In this document: piece after piece, positions 1 through 7,582 of the stretch
Layout of the letters: each line of letters opens with the position of its first letter
How positions within the stretch are numbered: position 1 is the first letter of the stretch
Source: Candidatus Gastranaerophilales bacterium
GTDB taxonomy: Bacteria; Cyanobacteriota; Vampirovibrionia; Gastranaerophilales; Gastranaerophilaceae
Assembly: GCA_910587175.1 (NCBI GenBank)
Contig: CAJULH010000001.1
Coordinates: forward strand, 65,605-117,783
Direction: 5' to 3'
DNA: 52,179 nt
Notes under the pieces: model-generated
What the model was told of the DNA's origin: nothing
The model's input: only the letters and a program-made list of their open reading frames with translations
Database searches by the model: none
Translations under genes and position numbers: made by a program

Positions 1-47
1 TTTGGATTTTTATAATGCTCTTTTACAATATCAGAATATTCCCACAT
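1..47 (-). CDS. NifU/IscU-type Fe-S scaffold protein, 5' end only
   Basis: The first 15 codons of a minus-strand gene that runs off the left edge of the window read MWEYSDIVKEHYKNP. This matches the conserved N-terminus of NifU/IscU scaffold proteins, which assemble iron-sulfur clusters with a cysteine desulfurase. The ATG at 47-45 is preceded by AGGA nine bases upstream. A TATAAT hexamer on the minus strand at 87-82 could be the -10 element. Cluster-binding cysteines lie outside the window, so NifU cannot be told from IscU or SufU. Confidence 0.7.
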   Translation of the reverse strand, partial: MWEYSDIVKEHYKNP

Positions 48-149
48 GGTTTTTTGTCCTATTTTAAATTTTTGCACTTAGATTATAAATCAAAAATACT
101 ACTTGTATAGGGTTTAAAACCTTTCATTTTGCTTAATAATTATTTTATA

Positions 150-647
150 ATGGAAGAATTATTTAAAAATTCCCTATTGGGACAATTAACAGAACTTGGT
201 CTCAATCCATCCGTTCAGGATGAGCCTAATCCTTTGGCTATAAAAATCAACGGAGATATTAAAGATTCTCCGTTTGCAGATAACCCGATTAAAAAAACCG
301 GAGAAAATACAGACAAAAATAATGAAGCCGCCGATGATAATGTTGCAAACAGACGTTTGAATGATTTAGATTTAAACATCTTGCAGGATTCCGCAATTAA
401 AAAAGCCGGAGATAAATTTTCAGGCAGCAGCGCCTTTGGAAAATTTATTTACCGGTATTTCCCAAATCTTTATAAAGGATATTTAATCAAAAAAGCTCTT
501 TGTAAATTAAAAACCTTAAACCAAACCGCAAATGAACTCGTGTCTACAAAAATCCCGTACGGAGAATCTGACGAAAGATATGATGCGCTGATTGAAAATA
601 TAAGTTCAGCAAATACAATTCACGCAAAGCTTATAAAGAAAATTTAA
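150..647 (+). CDS. Hypothetical protein, soluble, lineage-specific
   Basis: This is an open frame of about 165 residues from the ATG at 150; a TTG at 129 would add seven residues. I do not recognise a family. The first 90 residues are polar, rich in Asn, Asp and Lys, and look disordered. The second half is basic and probably helical, with a short aromatic patch (FIYRYFPNLYKGY). No signal peptide, transmembrane helix or cysteine motif is visible. No clear Shine-Dalgarno sequence precedes either start. It converges with the next gene, leaving only a few bases between stops. Codon use resembles its neighbours. Confidence 0.5.
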   Translation: MEELFKNSLLGQLTELGLNPSVQDEPNPLAIKINGDIKDSPFADNPIKKTGENTDKNNEAADDNVANRRLNDLDLNILQDSAIKKAGDKFSGSSAFGKFIYRYFPNLYKGYLIKKALCKLKTLNQTANELVSTKIPYGESDERYDALIENISSANTIHAKLIKKI

Positions 648-651
648 AAAA

Positions 652-876
652 TTAAACTACCTTATCAAGTTTTTCGCCGGCACCTTTTTGAACTATTTTC
701 TTCAAGCCTCTGAAATTAAGTGAGCTGTTTCTTGATATGGCAAGGGTTTGGTTATACAAATAGTTTAATCTGCTTGCAATAAAGTCGCCGGAATTATCGC
801 CCCCATCTCTTCTTGTAGAAATTGTGGGACCGTAATTAACCGCACTGCTTCCTTTTATTGCGTTAACCCTGGACAT
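652..876 (-). CDS. Small hypothetical protein
   Basis: A 74-residue protein beginning MSRVNAIKGSSAVNYG. I chose the ATG at 876 because AAGGG lies about 12 bases upstream; an in-frame extension to 936 has no such signal. The N-terminal half is rich in Gly, Ser and Asn with a RRDGGDNSGD stretch, and the C-terminal half is basic and helical. No membrane segment or known motif is seen. It resembles other small Gly/Ser-start proteins in this window only in style, so no function is assigned. Confidence 0.45.
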   Translation of the reverse strand: MSRVNAIKGSSAVNYGPTISTRRDGGDNSGDFIASRLNYLYNQTLAISRNSSLNFRGLKKIVQKGAGEKLDKVV

Positions 877-1053
877 TTTTCTAAACTTTCCCTTGTTAAT
901 GTAGTTGGTAAAAATTATGCTTTTTGTAAAACACAAATTTATGCATGTGCTTACATTTTAATAAAAAAAACCAGAAAGTCAAAATTAACAGTTTTTTGGA
1001 CAGATTTTACAAAAATTTACAAACAATCCGGCCAGATTTTGTAATGGTATACA

Positions 1054-1086
1054 TTGACATCATAAATGTAATGACATATAATTACA
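1054..1086 (+). promoter_or_regulatory. hicAB promoter with overlapping inverted repeat
   Basis: A perfect -35 TTGACA (1054-1059) and -10 TATAAT (1077-1082) are separated by 17 bp. The -10 ends six bases before the hicA ATG, so transcription should begin at or next to the start codon. An inverted repeat, TGTAAT (1067-1072) and ATTACA (1081-1086), straddles the -10. It is a plausible operator for the HicB antitoxin, since HicB proteins commonly autorepress. The promoter is seen directly; operator function is inferred. Confidence 0.75.
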
Positions 1087-1088
1087 AT

Positions 1089-1280
1089 ATGAAAATAGAG
1101 GAAATAGTCTGGATTATAGAAAAAGATGGCTGGTTTCAAGCTGCACAAAAAGGAAATCACAGGCAATTCAAGCATCTGAGCAAGAAAGGTCGTGTAACAA
1201 TTGCCGAAAAGCCGTCTGATGAAATTGACAGGGGTACTTTAAAAAGTATACTAAAACAAACCGGTCTTAAGGAGGTTTAA
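1089..1280 (+). CDS. hicA: HicA-family mRNA interferase toxin
   Basis: A 63-residue protein with the HicA pattern: an N-terminal helix MKIEEIVWIIEKDGW, then QKGNHRQFKH around the expected catalytic histidine, then a beta strand GRVTIAEKPS. HicA is a double-stranded-RNA-binding-fold ribonuclease that cleaves mRNA when freed from HicB. The ATG at 1089 is preferred to upstream in-frame starts at 945 and 1071 because a consensus promoter overlaps that extension and the family length is about 60 residues. There is no Shine-Dalgarno sequence, consistent with a leaderless message. It abuts hicB with no gap. Confidence 0.9.
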   Translation: MKIEEIVWIIEKDGWFQAAQKGNHRQFKHLSKKGRVTIAEKPSDEIDRGTLKSILKQTGLKEV

Positions 1281-1616
1281 ATGGACAATTACCTTATTAT
1301 TATTGAAAAACAAGAAAATAACTACAGTGCATACTGCCCGGATGTACCAGGATGTATCGCAACGGGAAACACCATTGATGAAACAAGAAACAATTTTCTT
1401 GAAGCACTGGACTTTCACTTTGAAGGACTAAAAGAAGACGGTATACCTATTCCCGAGCCATCTTCTTCTTTTGCTTTTGCATCAGACAATTGCACCGGAG
1501 TTTTAAATATACGCACAAAGAAATCTACCCATTTAAAACTCATTAAAATTGCCGAAAAAGAAAATGTTTCCGTTTCGCACCTTGTAAATGATACAATAAT
1601 AAAACAATATGGCTGA
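1281..1616 (+). CDS. hicB: HicB-family antitoxin
   Basis: A 111-residue protein with the HicB partial RNase H-like fold: YLIIIEKQENNYSAYCPDVP followed by GCIATGNTIDE and an EALDFHFEGL helix. The last 40 residues (THLKLIKIAEKENVSVSHLV) look like a DNA-binding ribbon-helix-helix tail, suited to binding the inverted repeat in the promoter. HicB neutralises HicA and represses the operon. The start codon follows the hicA stop directly and has a strong AAGGAGG Shine-Dalgarno sequence. The antitoxin would therefore be translated by ordinary initiation while the toxin ahead of it would be leaderless. Confidence 0.92.
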   Translation: MDNYLIIIEKQENNYSAYCPDVPGCIATGNTIDETRNNFLEALDFHFEGLKEDGIPIPEPSSSFAFASDNCTGVLNIRTKKSTHLKLIKIAEKENVSVSHLVNDTIIKQYG

Positions 1617-1637
1617 TAGTTCATTATTTTATTATTG

Positions 1638-1856
1638 CTAAAAATCAAACAGGTCTCTTGTTTGTATATTTAGAGTTTTTGCTATTAAAAATATAAGTTC
1701 AAAACTCGGATGTTTAATTCCAACTTCAATATGACCCAAATGCTCCCTTGAAATTCCAAGTTTTATAGCGAACTGTTGTTGGGTTAAACCTGCTTTTTTT
1801 CTATATTCGGCAACCTTTTTTCCAAAAAGCCTGAATTCTCCGTCAAAACTCGTCAT
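1638..1856 (-). CDS. XRE-family helix-turn-helix regulator
   Basis: A 72-residue single-domain Cro/C1-type protein. The helix-turn-helix spans roughly residues 12-65, with the recognition pattern LTQQQFAIKLGISREHLGHI and the family's LIFLIAKTLNI C-terminal helix. There is no ligand or dimerisation domain beyond it. It converges on hicB from the opposite strand but is not part of that operon. Upstream, TTGTAA and TATAAA hexamers 16 bp apart could form its promoter. Its target is unknown. Confidence 0.85.
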   Translation of the reverse strand: MTSFDGEFRLFGKKVAEYRKKAGLTQQQFAIKLGISREHLGHIEVGIKHPSFELIFLIAKTLNIQTRDLFDF

Positions 1857-1928
1857 ATGGATAATTTTCTTATAAAATCTGTTTATATTTGATAGCTATT
1901 TGATTACAAAATAAAGAAAGGTTTTACC

Positions 1929-2120
1929 GTGAATACAGAAAACAAAGATGAAATAAGAGAAAAAATTCTTGAAATCTCAAATCTGACACACATTTTAAGA
2001 ATGGCACTAATGAATAACGAACAGGAAAATGATGATACATTGCCCTACGGGCGCTTCGCAACATCAATTGAAGATAAAATTAATTCTTTATATGATACTT
2101 TTGACAGCACGTATTCATAA
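1929..2120 (+). CDS. Small hypothetical protein, GTG start
   Basis: A 63-residue acidic helical protein starting at GTG, with AAAGG about eight bases upstream. It contains DEIREKILEISNLTHILRMA, an amphipathic helix, and ends DTFDSTYS. No family is recognised. It sits in the short gap between the XRE gene and argS and ends about 55 bases before the argS start. The gap is too short to judge whether it is cotranscribed with argS. Confidence 0.5.
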   Translation: MNTENKDEIREKILEISNLTHILRMALMNNEQENDDTLPYGRFATSIEDKINSLYDTFDSTYS

Positions 2121-2174
2121 TAAATATCATATTTTAAGCTTTTGAGTTTTATTTGTTTGGAATATAATACTTTT

Positions 2175-3878
2175 ATGATGATAAAAGATTTTTTTGTAAA
2201 TATTGTGGAAAAAGCAGCTAATGAAGCTCTTTCAAATAAAAAATTAGGACAAGCTGAAAAAATAACTGCAAGCTTTGTTTGCGAGACCCCAAAAAACCCG
2301 GAATTTGGTGATTTCAGCGTAAATGTTTCGTCTCTTGCCCGCGATGCAAAAATGGCACCGCCGATGATTGCGCAGGCTGTTGCAGAATTTATAAAAGCTG
2401 AAGATTTCTCTGTTAATACTGTTAGCGGCTTTATAAACTTCAAACTTGAAGAAGGCTTCTTAAAAAAGGTTGTGGAAGAAATTATAAGAGAAAAAGAAAA
2501 CTACGGGAAAAAAGATTTTGGCAACCTCGGGAATGGTAAAAAAGTAAATATTGAGTATGTAAGTGCAAACCCCACTGGTCCTTTTCACATTGGTCACGGA
2601 CGCTGGGCAGCCCTGGGCTCATCTTTGGCTGAAATTTTAAAATTTACAGGATATGATGTATATCAGGAATTTTACATAAACGATGCCGGAAACCAGATAA
2701 ATAAGCTTGCAATGTCTTTAGAGCTCCGTATTAAGGAACTAAAGGGCGAGACCGTAGAATGGCCGGAAGACGCCTACAAGGGCGATTATTTGATAGACTG
2801 TGCCAAAAGATATATTGAGCAGAATTCAAAAGAACCATATGGCGAATTTGCCAAAAAGGATATGTTAAGACTTCAAAAAGATTTATTGGAAAAGTTTGAA
2901 ACGCATTTTGACTGTTTCTTTTCTGAAACCACATTGTATAAAAATAATGAAGTTGAAAAATGCATAAAAGCACTTGATGAAGCAGGAAAGCTATATGAAA
3001 AAGACGGCGCACTCTGGTTTAAAACAACAGACTACACAGATGACCAGGACAGGGTTTTAAGAAAAAAAGACGGCTCTAACACATATTTAACAGCAGATAT
3101 CGCATACCATAAAAATAAATTTGACAGAGGATTTGAACATCTTATAAACATTTGGGGTGCAGACCACCATGGCTATATTCCAAGAATGAAGGCTTCAATT
3201 GATGCCCTTGGGTACAATAGCAATAATCTTGAAGTTCTTTTGGGACAGCTTGTAAACATTATCCAAAACGGCGAAGCAGTCCGTATGGGAAAAAGAAAAA
3301 AAATGGTAACTTTAGATGAGCTTGTAGATGAAGTCGGGGTGGATGCTACAAGATTTTGGATGTTAATGAGAAGCATTGACACAACCCTTGATTTTGATGT
3401 GGATTTAGCAAAACAGAAAAACGACCAAAACCCCGTATTTTACGTGCAATATGCCCATGCCAGAGCATGCTCTATTATAAGGAAAGCAACAGAAGACAGG
3501 ATAGATACAGAAACCGGTGAAAAATTACTTCCTTTTGTTAAAAAAGAAGAGCTTGATGAAATTTTAAACAAAGCAGAAGTTTCAAACCTTTTCGACAAGG
3601 ATGATGAGAAATCTTATGACGCTACAAGAAAACTGATTTTAAGGCTTGAAGAATTCAAAACAACAGTTGAAGCAGCATCCAGAATGCGCGCGCCGTATCT
3701 GCTTTGCAAGTATGCATCAAATCTGGCGTATGATTTCCATCATTTTTATAATTTTACAAGAGTGCTATCTGAAAATACAGAACTTACAAAAAACCGCCTG
3801 ATGCTTGTTGTATCCACAAAAAGCGTGCTTGCATCCGTGTTTAAATTGTTAAAAATTACTGCGCCTGAAAAAATGTAG
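2175..3878 (+). CDS. argS: Arginine--tRNA ligase
   Basis: Class I aminoacyl-tRNA synthetase charging tRNA-Arg. From the ATG at 2175 the protein is 567 residues, normal for the family. An N-terminal Add-1 domain occupies about residues 1-105. The HIGH motif lies at 138-141 inside ANPTGPFHIGHG. The KMSKS region is RMGKRKKMVTLDEL, a common ArgRS variant. The C-terminal DALR anticodon-binding domain includes the end motif AAS.MRAPYLL. A second ATG follows directly at 2178. There is no Shine-Dalgarno sequence; instead TATAAT at 2163-2168 lies six bases before ATG, suggesting a leaderless transcript. An upstream TTG at 2142 is rejected because it would precede the -10. Confidence 0.96.
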   Translation: MMIKDFFVNIVEKAANEALSNKKLGQAEKITASFVCETPKNPEFGDFSVNVSSLARDAKMAPPMIAQAVAEFIKAEDFSVNTVSGFINFKLEEGFLKKVVEEIIREKENYGKKDFGNLGNGKKVNIEYVSANPTGPFHIGHGRWAALGSSLAEILKFTGYDVYQEFYINDAGNQINKLAMSLELRIKELKGETVEWPEDAYKGDYLIDCAKRYIEQNSKEPYGEFAKKDMLRLQKDLLEKFETHFDCFFSETTLYKNNEVEKCIKALDEAGKLYEKDGALWFKTTDYTDDQDRVLRKKDGSNTYLTADIAYHKNKFDRGFEHLINIWGADHHGYIPRMKASIDALGYNSNNLEVLLGQLVNIIQNGEAVRMGKRKKMVTLDELVDEVGVDATRFWMLMRSIDTTLDFDVDLAKQKNDQNPVFYVQYAHARACSIIRKATEDRIDTETGEKLLPFVKKEELDEILNKAEVSNLFDKDDEKSYDATRKLILRLEEFKTTVEAASRMRAPYLLCKYASNLAYDFHHFYNFTRVLSENTELTKNRLMLVVSTKSVLASVFKLLKITAPEKM

Positions 3879-3965
3879 TTAATTTTAAATTTTAGCAATT
3901 TAGCCAAATACAATTAACGAAAATCAGAAAAAACACTTGATTAGAAAAATGTTTATAATAAAATA

Positions 3966-4110
3966 GTCTTATGGATAGCTTACAGGCTACTGGTTCTAGT
4001 CGTTATGAACATTCTATCAGGCAAAAGCTGACTAATAATGTCAAATTTTGAGAGAGGTCGATAGAAGCCGGAAACCAAAATAAGCTTGAAAGAACTTTAA
4101 AACCAAATAA
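3966..4110 (+). ncRNA. Candidate structured leader or small RNA before tRNA-Ile
   Basis: The region between argS and the tRNA has no convincing ORF but contains a TATAAT hexamer (3954-3959) followed by about 145 bases rich in short complementary segments. TTCTATC at 4012-4018 pairs perfectly with GATAGAA at 4060-4066. Within the enclosed segment CAG and CTG arms flank GCAAAAG, and TCAA/TTGA arms flank ATT. It could be a tRNA 5' leader processed by RNase P or an independent small RNA. It lacks the SRP RNA loop and the T-box sequence. The assignment is tentative. Confidence 0.35.
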
Positions 4111-4114
4111 ATGC

Positions 4115-4188
<74 letters not shown>

Positions 4189-4200
4189 TATTTTAAATCA

Positions 4201-4221
4201 AGAGCCTAAAGGCTCTTTTTT
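4201..4221 (+). terminator. Rho-independent terminator after tRNA-Ile
   Basis: AGAGCC and GGCTCT form a perfect 6-bp stem around a TAAA loop, followed by a run of T residues. It ends the tRNA transcript just before the NERD-protein gene. Confidence 0.9.
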
Positions 4222-4264
4222 AGTGAAGTTTTTATAACAAACATAATTTTGTTATAATTATGCA

Positions 4265-4981
4265 ATGAACAATGTTGAATTATATTTTATTTTTGCCTGT
4301 TTATTGATAAGTGTTTTTTTAATCTGTGATTTCTTGCATAGGAAAAAGTTATACGAAGCTGGCTCATATTATAACATTACAAAAACTCCGTTTATTTTAA
4401 TTGGGCGCAATATTGGTTCTTATGGGGAGTATTTGATATATGAAACCTTAAAGCATTTGGAGTCCGAAAGAGCAAAGTTCCTTTTTAACTTATATATACC
4501 TACGTATAATGGTAAAACCACGGAAATAGATGCAGTAATGATATCCCAATGCGGAATTTTTGTTTTTGAAAGTAAAAATTATAGTGGTTGGATATTCGGA
4601 AACGAAAATCAGAAAATGTGGACACAATCTTTATGCGCAAAAAGCGGCACACAAAAAGAGCATTTTTTTAATCCTATAATGCAAAATCAATATCATATTG
4701 ATTATCTGAGAAAACTAATTGGCAAAAATGTGCAAACATATTCTATTATTGTATTTTCAGACAACTGCAAACTTAAAAACATAACAAGAAATACAAACTC
4801 AAAAGCAATCTTAACTTACAGAAGCAAATTATACCGAACTGTTAACGATATATGCAGCGAGTCTGTTGATTTTCTAACTCTTATGGAAGTTAATAAAATT
4901 TATGATATTTTGTACAAATACAGCCAGGTTGACGAAACAGTAAAGTCCAGACATATTCTGAATTTAAAGACTGTTAAATAA
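4265..4981 (+). CDS. Membrane-anchored NERD-domain protein
   Basis: A 238-residue protein. Residues 5-24 form one hydrophobic N-terminal membrane segment. From about residue 48 a NERD (nuclease-related) domain is visible, with the core residues of this PD-(D/E)XK-like fold: GxxGE at 51-55, EID with D89, and FESK with E102 and K104. NERD proteins are predicted DNA-processing nucleases, mostly uncharacterised. The ATG has no Shine-Dalgarno sequence. TGT followed by TATAAT (4250-4258), an extended -10, ends six bases before ATG, suggesting a leaderless mRNA. No partner nuclease or restriction gene is adjacent. Confidence 0.8.
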   Translation: MNNVELYFIFACLLISVFLICDFLHRKKLYEAGSYYNITKTPFILIGRNIGSYGEYLIYETLKHLESERAKFLFNLYIPTYNGKTTEIDAVMISQCGIFVFESKNYSGWIFGNENQKMWTQSLCAKSGTQKEHFFNPIMQNQYHIDYLRKLIGKNVQTYSIIVFSDNCKLKNITRNTNSKAILTYRSKLYRTVNDICSESVDFLTLMEVNKIYDILYKYSQVDETVKSRHILNLKTVK

Positions 4982-4987
4982 TTTTCC

Positions 4988-5434
4988 CTACACCCCTGTT
5001 GAACCAAAACCGCCTGTGCCGCGCGCAGTAGCAGAAAGTTCGCCTAAAACCTGAATTTTTGCGCGAACAACCGGCGCAATGAGCATTTGGGCAATCCTAT
5101 CCCCTCTTTTTATGGTAAATTCTTCATTTGAAAGGTTTATAAGCCCTACGCAAACTTCACCCCTGTAGTCTTCATCAATTGTACCGACACAATTTGAAAG
5201 GGTGATACCGCTTTTTATTGCAAGACCGCTTCTCGGACGAATTTGCGCCTCGTATCCTCTTGGAAGCTCAATTTTAATGCCAGTCGGAATAAGGACTCTA
5301 TCTAAAGGTTTTAAGATAACATCCTCCATGTTGGCTGCCATCAAATCCATGCCGGCAGCACCTTCGGTTTTATATTCGGGCAATCCTGCACAGTGTCCCA
5401 GTTTTTCTATCTTTAAAACAATGTTTTCCATCAT
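4988..5434 (-). CDS. dut: Deoxyuridine 5'-triphosphate nucleotidohydrolase
   Basis: Trimeric dUTPase hydrolysing dUTP to dUMP and pyrophosphate, which prevents uracil incorporation and feeds dTMP synthesis. At 148 residues it is normal length and shows all five motifs: AAGMDL, PRSGLA, GTIDEDYRGE with the catalytic Asp, RGDRIAQ and the C-terminal RGTGGFGSTG. Two in-frame ATGs occur at 5434 and 5431. An AGGGAGG Shine-Dalgarno sequence is better spaced for 5431. The 5434 start overlaps the coaX stop as ATGA, so translation is probably coupled to coaX. Confidence 0.96.
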   Translation of the reverse strand: MMENIVLKIEKLGHCAGLPEYKTEGAAGMDLMAANMEDVILKPLDRVLIPTGIKIELPRGYEAQIRPRSGLAIKSGITLSNCVGTIDEDYRGEVCVGLINLSNEEFTIKRGDRIAQMLIAPVVRAKIQVLGELSATARGTGGFGSTGV

Positions 5435-6201
5435 TCCTCCCTGTTTAAATTGTATAAATATTCTAGCCCCTGCAATGTCAAATCTTTGTTAATAAAATCA
5501 GCCCTTCTTTCCATATTCGGAAAAAGTACGCTTGAAAAGCCACCGGTGGCAACAATTGTAGCCTTTTGATTAAGTTCTTCTTCGCAAAGTTTTATCATCC
5601 CGTCAATCATACAGGCATGCCCCCTTACAATTCCTGACAACATAGCAGATATTGTATCCTTGCCTATGGCATCCTTTGGTGCTTCAATTTTCACTTTCGG
5701 CAATTTTGATGTAAAACTGCTCAAAGAATTTGCCTGAATTTTAGGACCGGGAGCAATTATACCGCCGACAAAATTTTTATTTTCATCAACTATATCAAAA
5801 GTTGTTGCAGTGCCAAAATCTATTACAATAGCAGGAAGTTTATACATCTTCACAGCTGCTGCAGCGTTTGCAATCCTGTCTGCACCTATTTCTTTCGGAT
5901 TTTTTAAAGCAATATTGAAAGGCAATTTCGATTTATACGAAAGCAAAAACGCATCAATATTAAAATATTTTCTAAGAGCAGCCTTAAACGTTTCCCCTAA
6001 GGGCGGCACCACCGTTGATATGATGCATGATTTTACGGCAAATTTTTCTTGGATAGAATTTATAAGATTTAAAAGCAAAATGCCATATTCATCCTGTGTT
6101 CTTTTTGAATCCGAAGCAACATTCCAGTTTATAAGAAGCTTTGAATCCAAAAAAAGCCCTATATTTGTATTTGTATTTCCGATATCTATTACAAGAAGCA
6201 T
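5431..6201 (-). CDS. coaX: Type III pantothenate kinase
   Basis: Phosphorylates pantothenate in the first step of coenzyme A synthesis; the type III enzyme is an ASKHA-fold kinase. The 256 residues carry the phosphate-binding DIGNTNTNIG near the N-terminus (Asp6), GADR at 106-109 and IDFGTATT around Asp128, all diagnostic of CoaX. It is first in a two-gene unit with dut. No Shine-Dalgarno sequence is seen. An AATAAT hexamer ends six bases before ATG and could be a -10 for a leaderless transcript, though the surrounding AT-richness makes this uncertain. Confidence 0.95.
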   Translation of the reverse strand: MLLVIDIGNTNTNIGLFLDSKLLINWNVASDSKRTQDEYGILLLNLINSIQEKFAVKSCIISTVVPPLGETFKAALRKYFNIDAFLLSYKSKLPFNIALKNPKEIGADRIANAAAAVKMYKLPAIVIDFGTATTFDIVDENKNFVGGIIAPGPKIQANSLSSFTSKLPKVKIEAPKDAIGKDTISAMLSGIVRGHACMIDGMIKLCEEELNQKATIVATGGFSSVLFPNMERRADFINKDLTLQGLEYLYNLNREE

Positions 6202-6249
6202 AGGATAATTATTACACGAAAAAAATTACAGCACATGCCGGACGCACAC

Positions 6250-6437
6250 GGAAATAAAAAGTGGACCCCACAGAAGCTTGCATGTCAAAAATGAGTTTTA
6301 TGACAAATAAAAAGTGCGGCTCTCACCACACATGTCATAAAAAGTCGTTTTATGACATGTATTCTAAAGAACATCCTTCTTTTATATAAAAGAAGTGCGC
6401 TCTGTTGAAGCGCACATGTCATAAAATAAGCATAATT
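6250..6437. repeat. Three degenerate repeat units with hairpins
   Basis: The 329-base gap after coaX holds three related units starting near 6252, 6306 and 6384. Each has AATAAAAAGTG-like text, a short GC-rich hairpin, then CATGTCA followed by an A-run. The middle unit contains a perfect 13-bp inverted repeat (6330-6342 with 6348-6360, arms ACATGTCATAAAA) around a 5-base loop. The third is preceded by a 20-bp perfect palindrome (6376-6395) and has GTGCGCT/AGCGCAC arms at 6395-6401 and 6409-6415. No coding frame crosses it. It may be a REP-like or transcript-end element. Confidence 0.65.
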
Positions 6438-6530
6438 TACAACTGAAAGAAAATCTGTTTGTTAATACTTCTGCCTCATCATACAGGCATATTTTTAAAA
6501 TAAGATAATTAAAAATAAATTTATCCTAAA

Positions 6531-6716
6531 TTAAACCATTGTATTGAGGTTTGCCCCGCATCCCGAAGGAGCAGGCGGGCACATAGCAGTTGCTGCTTGC
6601 ACACCAATGCTTTGATTTTGCACTGCTGCATTATTTGTGTTTGCAGCAATATTTAGATTGCCATCGGGCATTATTATCGGATTTGTTGCCGGAATGCTTT
6701 TAAATTGTGTTGTCAA
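6531..6716 (-). CDS. Small secreted-type or peptide-like hypothetical protein
   Basis: A 61-residue protein with a TTG start supported by a strong GGAGG Shine-Dalgarno sequence five bases upstream. It is rich in Asn, Ala and Gln with almost no charged residues, and ends with a short Cys/Pro/Gly motif, CPPAPSGCGANLN, containing both cysteines. No signal peptide or membrane helix is apparent and no modification or export enzyme is adjacent. I recognise no family. The strong ribosome-binding site argues that it is a real gene. Confidence 0.6.
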   Translation of the reverse strand: MTTQFKSIPATNPIIMPDGNLNIAANTNNAAVQNQSIGVQAATAMCPPAPSGCGANLNTMV

Positions 6717-6972
6717 ACCAACCTCCGTTTTATCCTTCTTTTTAATCTTTCACTTCTTCACATCTTAATAAAGTTTTTTTATTTGTCATGATTTCAGAGT
6801 TTCTTTGTTTCGTTACATATATTTACATTTCTAAAACCCGTATCAAATAATATAATTATTTTCCAAATTATTAACTTTTGTAACAAAGATATATACAAAA
6901 AACGCAATTTTTATATACTGCAATACTTTATATAAATGTAAGAGGATATTAAACATCGAGAGGACCCTTAAA

Positions 6973-7395
6973 ATGGGAAAGAACAGAGCTTTTTTAACAA
7001 TGAACGCAGCAAGAAACTTCTGCACACTCGAAATAAGCAATAAAGAATTTAAAGCTATAGAGTTAAACGAAACAAAAGCCTGGCTTGCATACTGCAGCGG
7101 TAACCGCACAAACAAAATTCTCGACAGACAGGAAGCCGAACTTCAGGCAATAGACCCGGGTGATTTCGATGACAGCTTCTCTACAGAAGAATATGCAAAA
7201 CTTATGAAAAAAAGACAACAAATCGAAATTAAATATCAAAGAGAAGTTGATGCAGAACTTGCAAGAACCCAAAGCGCAGAAAAACTCATAGACAGACAAG
7301 CAACTCAAGTAGAGACATCTCTTAAGGAATTAAGGGCAAGAAAAGAAACTTATGATGAATATATGCAATCAATTGAATGCTCTTATTTTGATTAA
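6973..7395 (+). CDS. Hypothetical coiled-coil protein
   Basis: A 140-residue protein starting MGKNRAFLTMNAARNFC, with GAGAGGA upstream of the ATG. The C-terminal two thirds (residues 50-130) are charged and helical with heptad-like spacing (KLMKKRQQIEIKYQREVDAE), predicting a coiled coil. No signal peptide or enzyme motif is seen. It is monocistronic, ending at a strong terminator. Its general build resembles the coiled-coil protein at 48519-49070, but I see no clear sequence identity between them. Function unknown. Confidence 0.7.
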   Translation: MGKNRAFLTMNAARNFCTLEISNKEFKAIELNETKAWLAYCSGNRTNKILDRQEAELQAIDPGDFDDSFSTEEYAKLMKKRQQIEIKYQREVDAELARTQSAEKLIDRQATQVETSLKELRARKETYDEYMQSIECSYFD

Positions 7396-7435
7396 TAAAA
7401 TTTTACAAATGCAAACCCCGCAAAATTAATAAATT

Positions 7436-7466
7436 AAAACACGCTTCAAAACAGCGTGTTTTAACG
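7436..7466 (+). terminator. Rho-independent terminator
   Basis: A perfect 10-bp stem, AAAACACGCT (7436-7445) with AGCGTGTTTT (7453-7462), encloses a 7-base loop. The right arm supplies the T-run and the left arm the A-run, so it can act on both strands. Confidence 0.88.
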
Positions 7467-7582
7467 TTTATAAGCAATATTCATATATTTAAATTATTGA
7501 TTTTGGATAAAAAATTAATTAAAGTATTTATAAAAAGCTGCCGATATTAAACTTGAAAACCTGTCTTTTTTGAGGATAAACA

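Noticed and set aside
945..1088. N-terminal extension of hicA to an upstream start
   Set aside because: A consensus promoter lies inside it and HicA proteins are about 60 residues.
3966..4110. SRP RNA, 6S RNA or T-box leader
   Set aside because: It lacks the GGAA-loop core of SRP RNA, is too short for 6S RNA, and has no T-box sequence.
6250..6437. CRISPR array
   Set aside because: Units are degenerate, unevenly spaced (about 54 and 78 bases) and carry hairpins instead of unique spacers; no cas genes are present.
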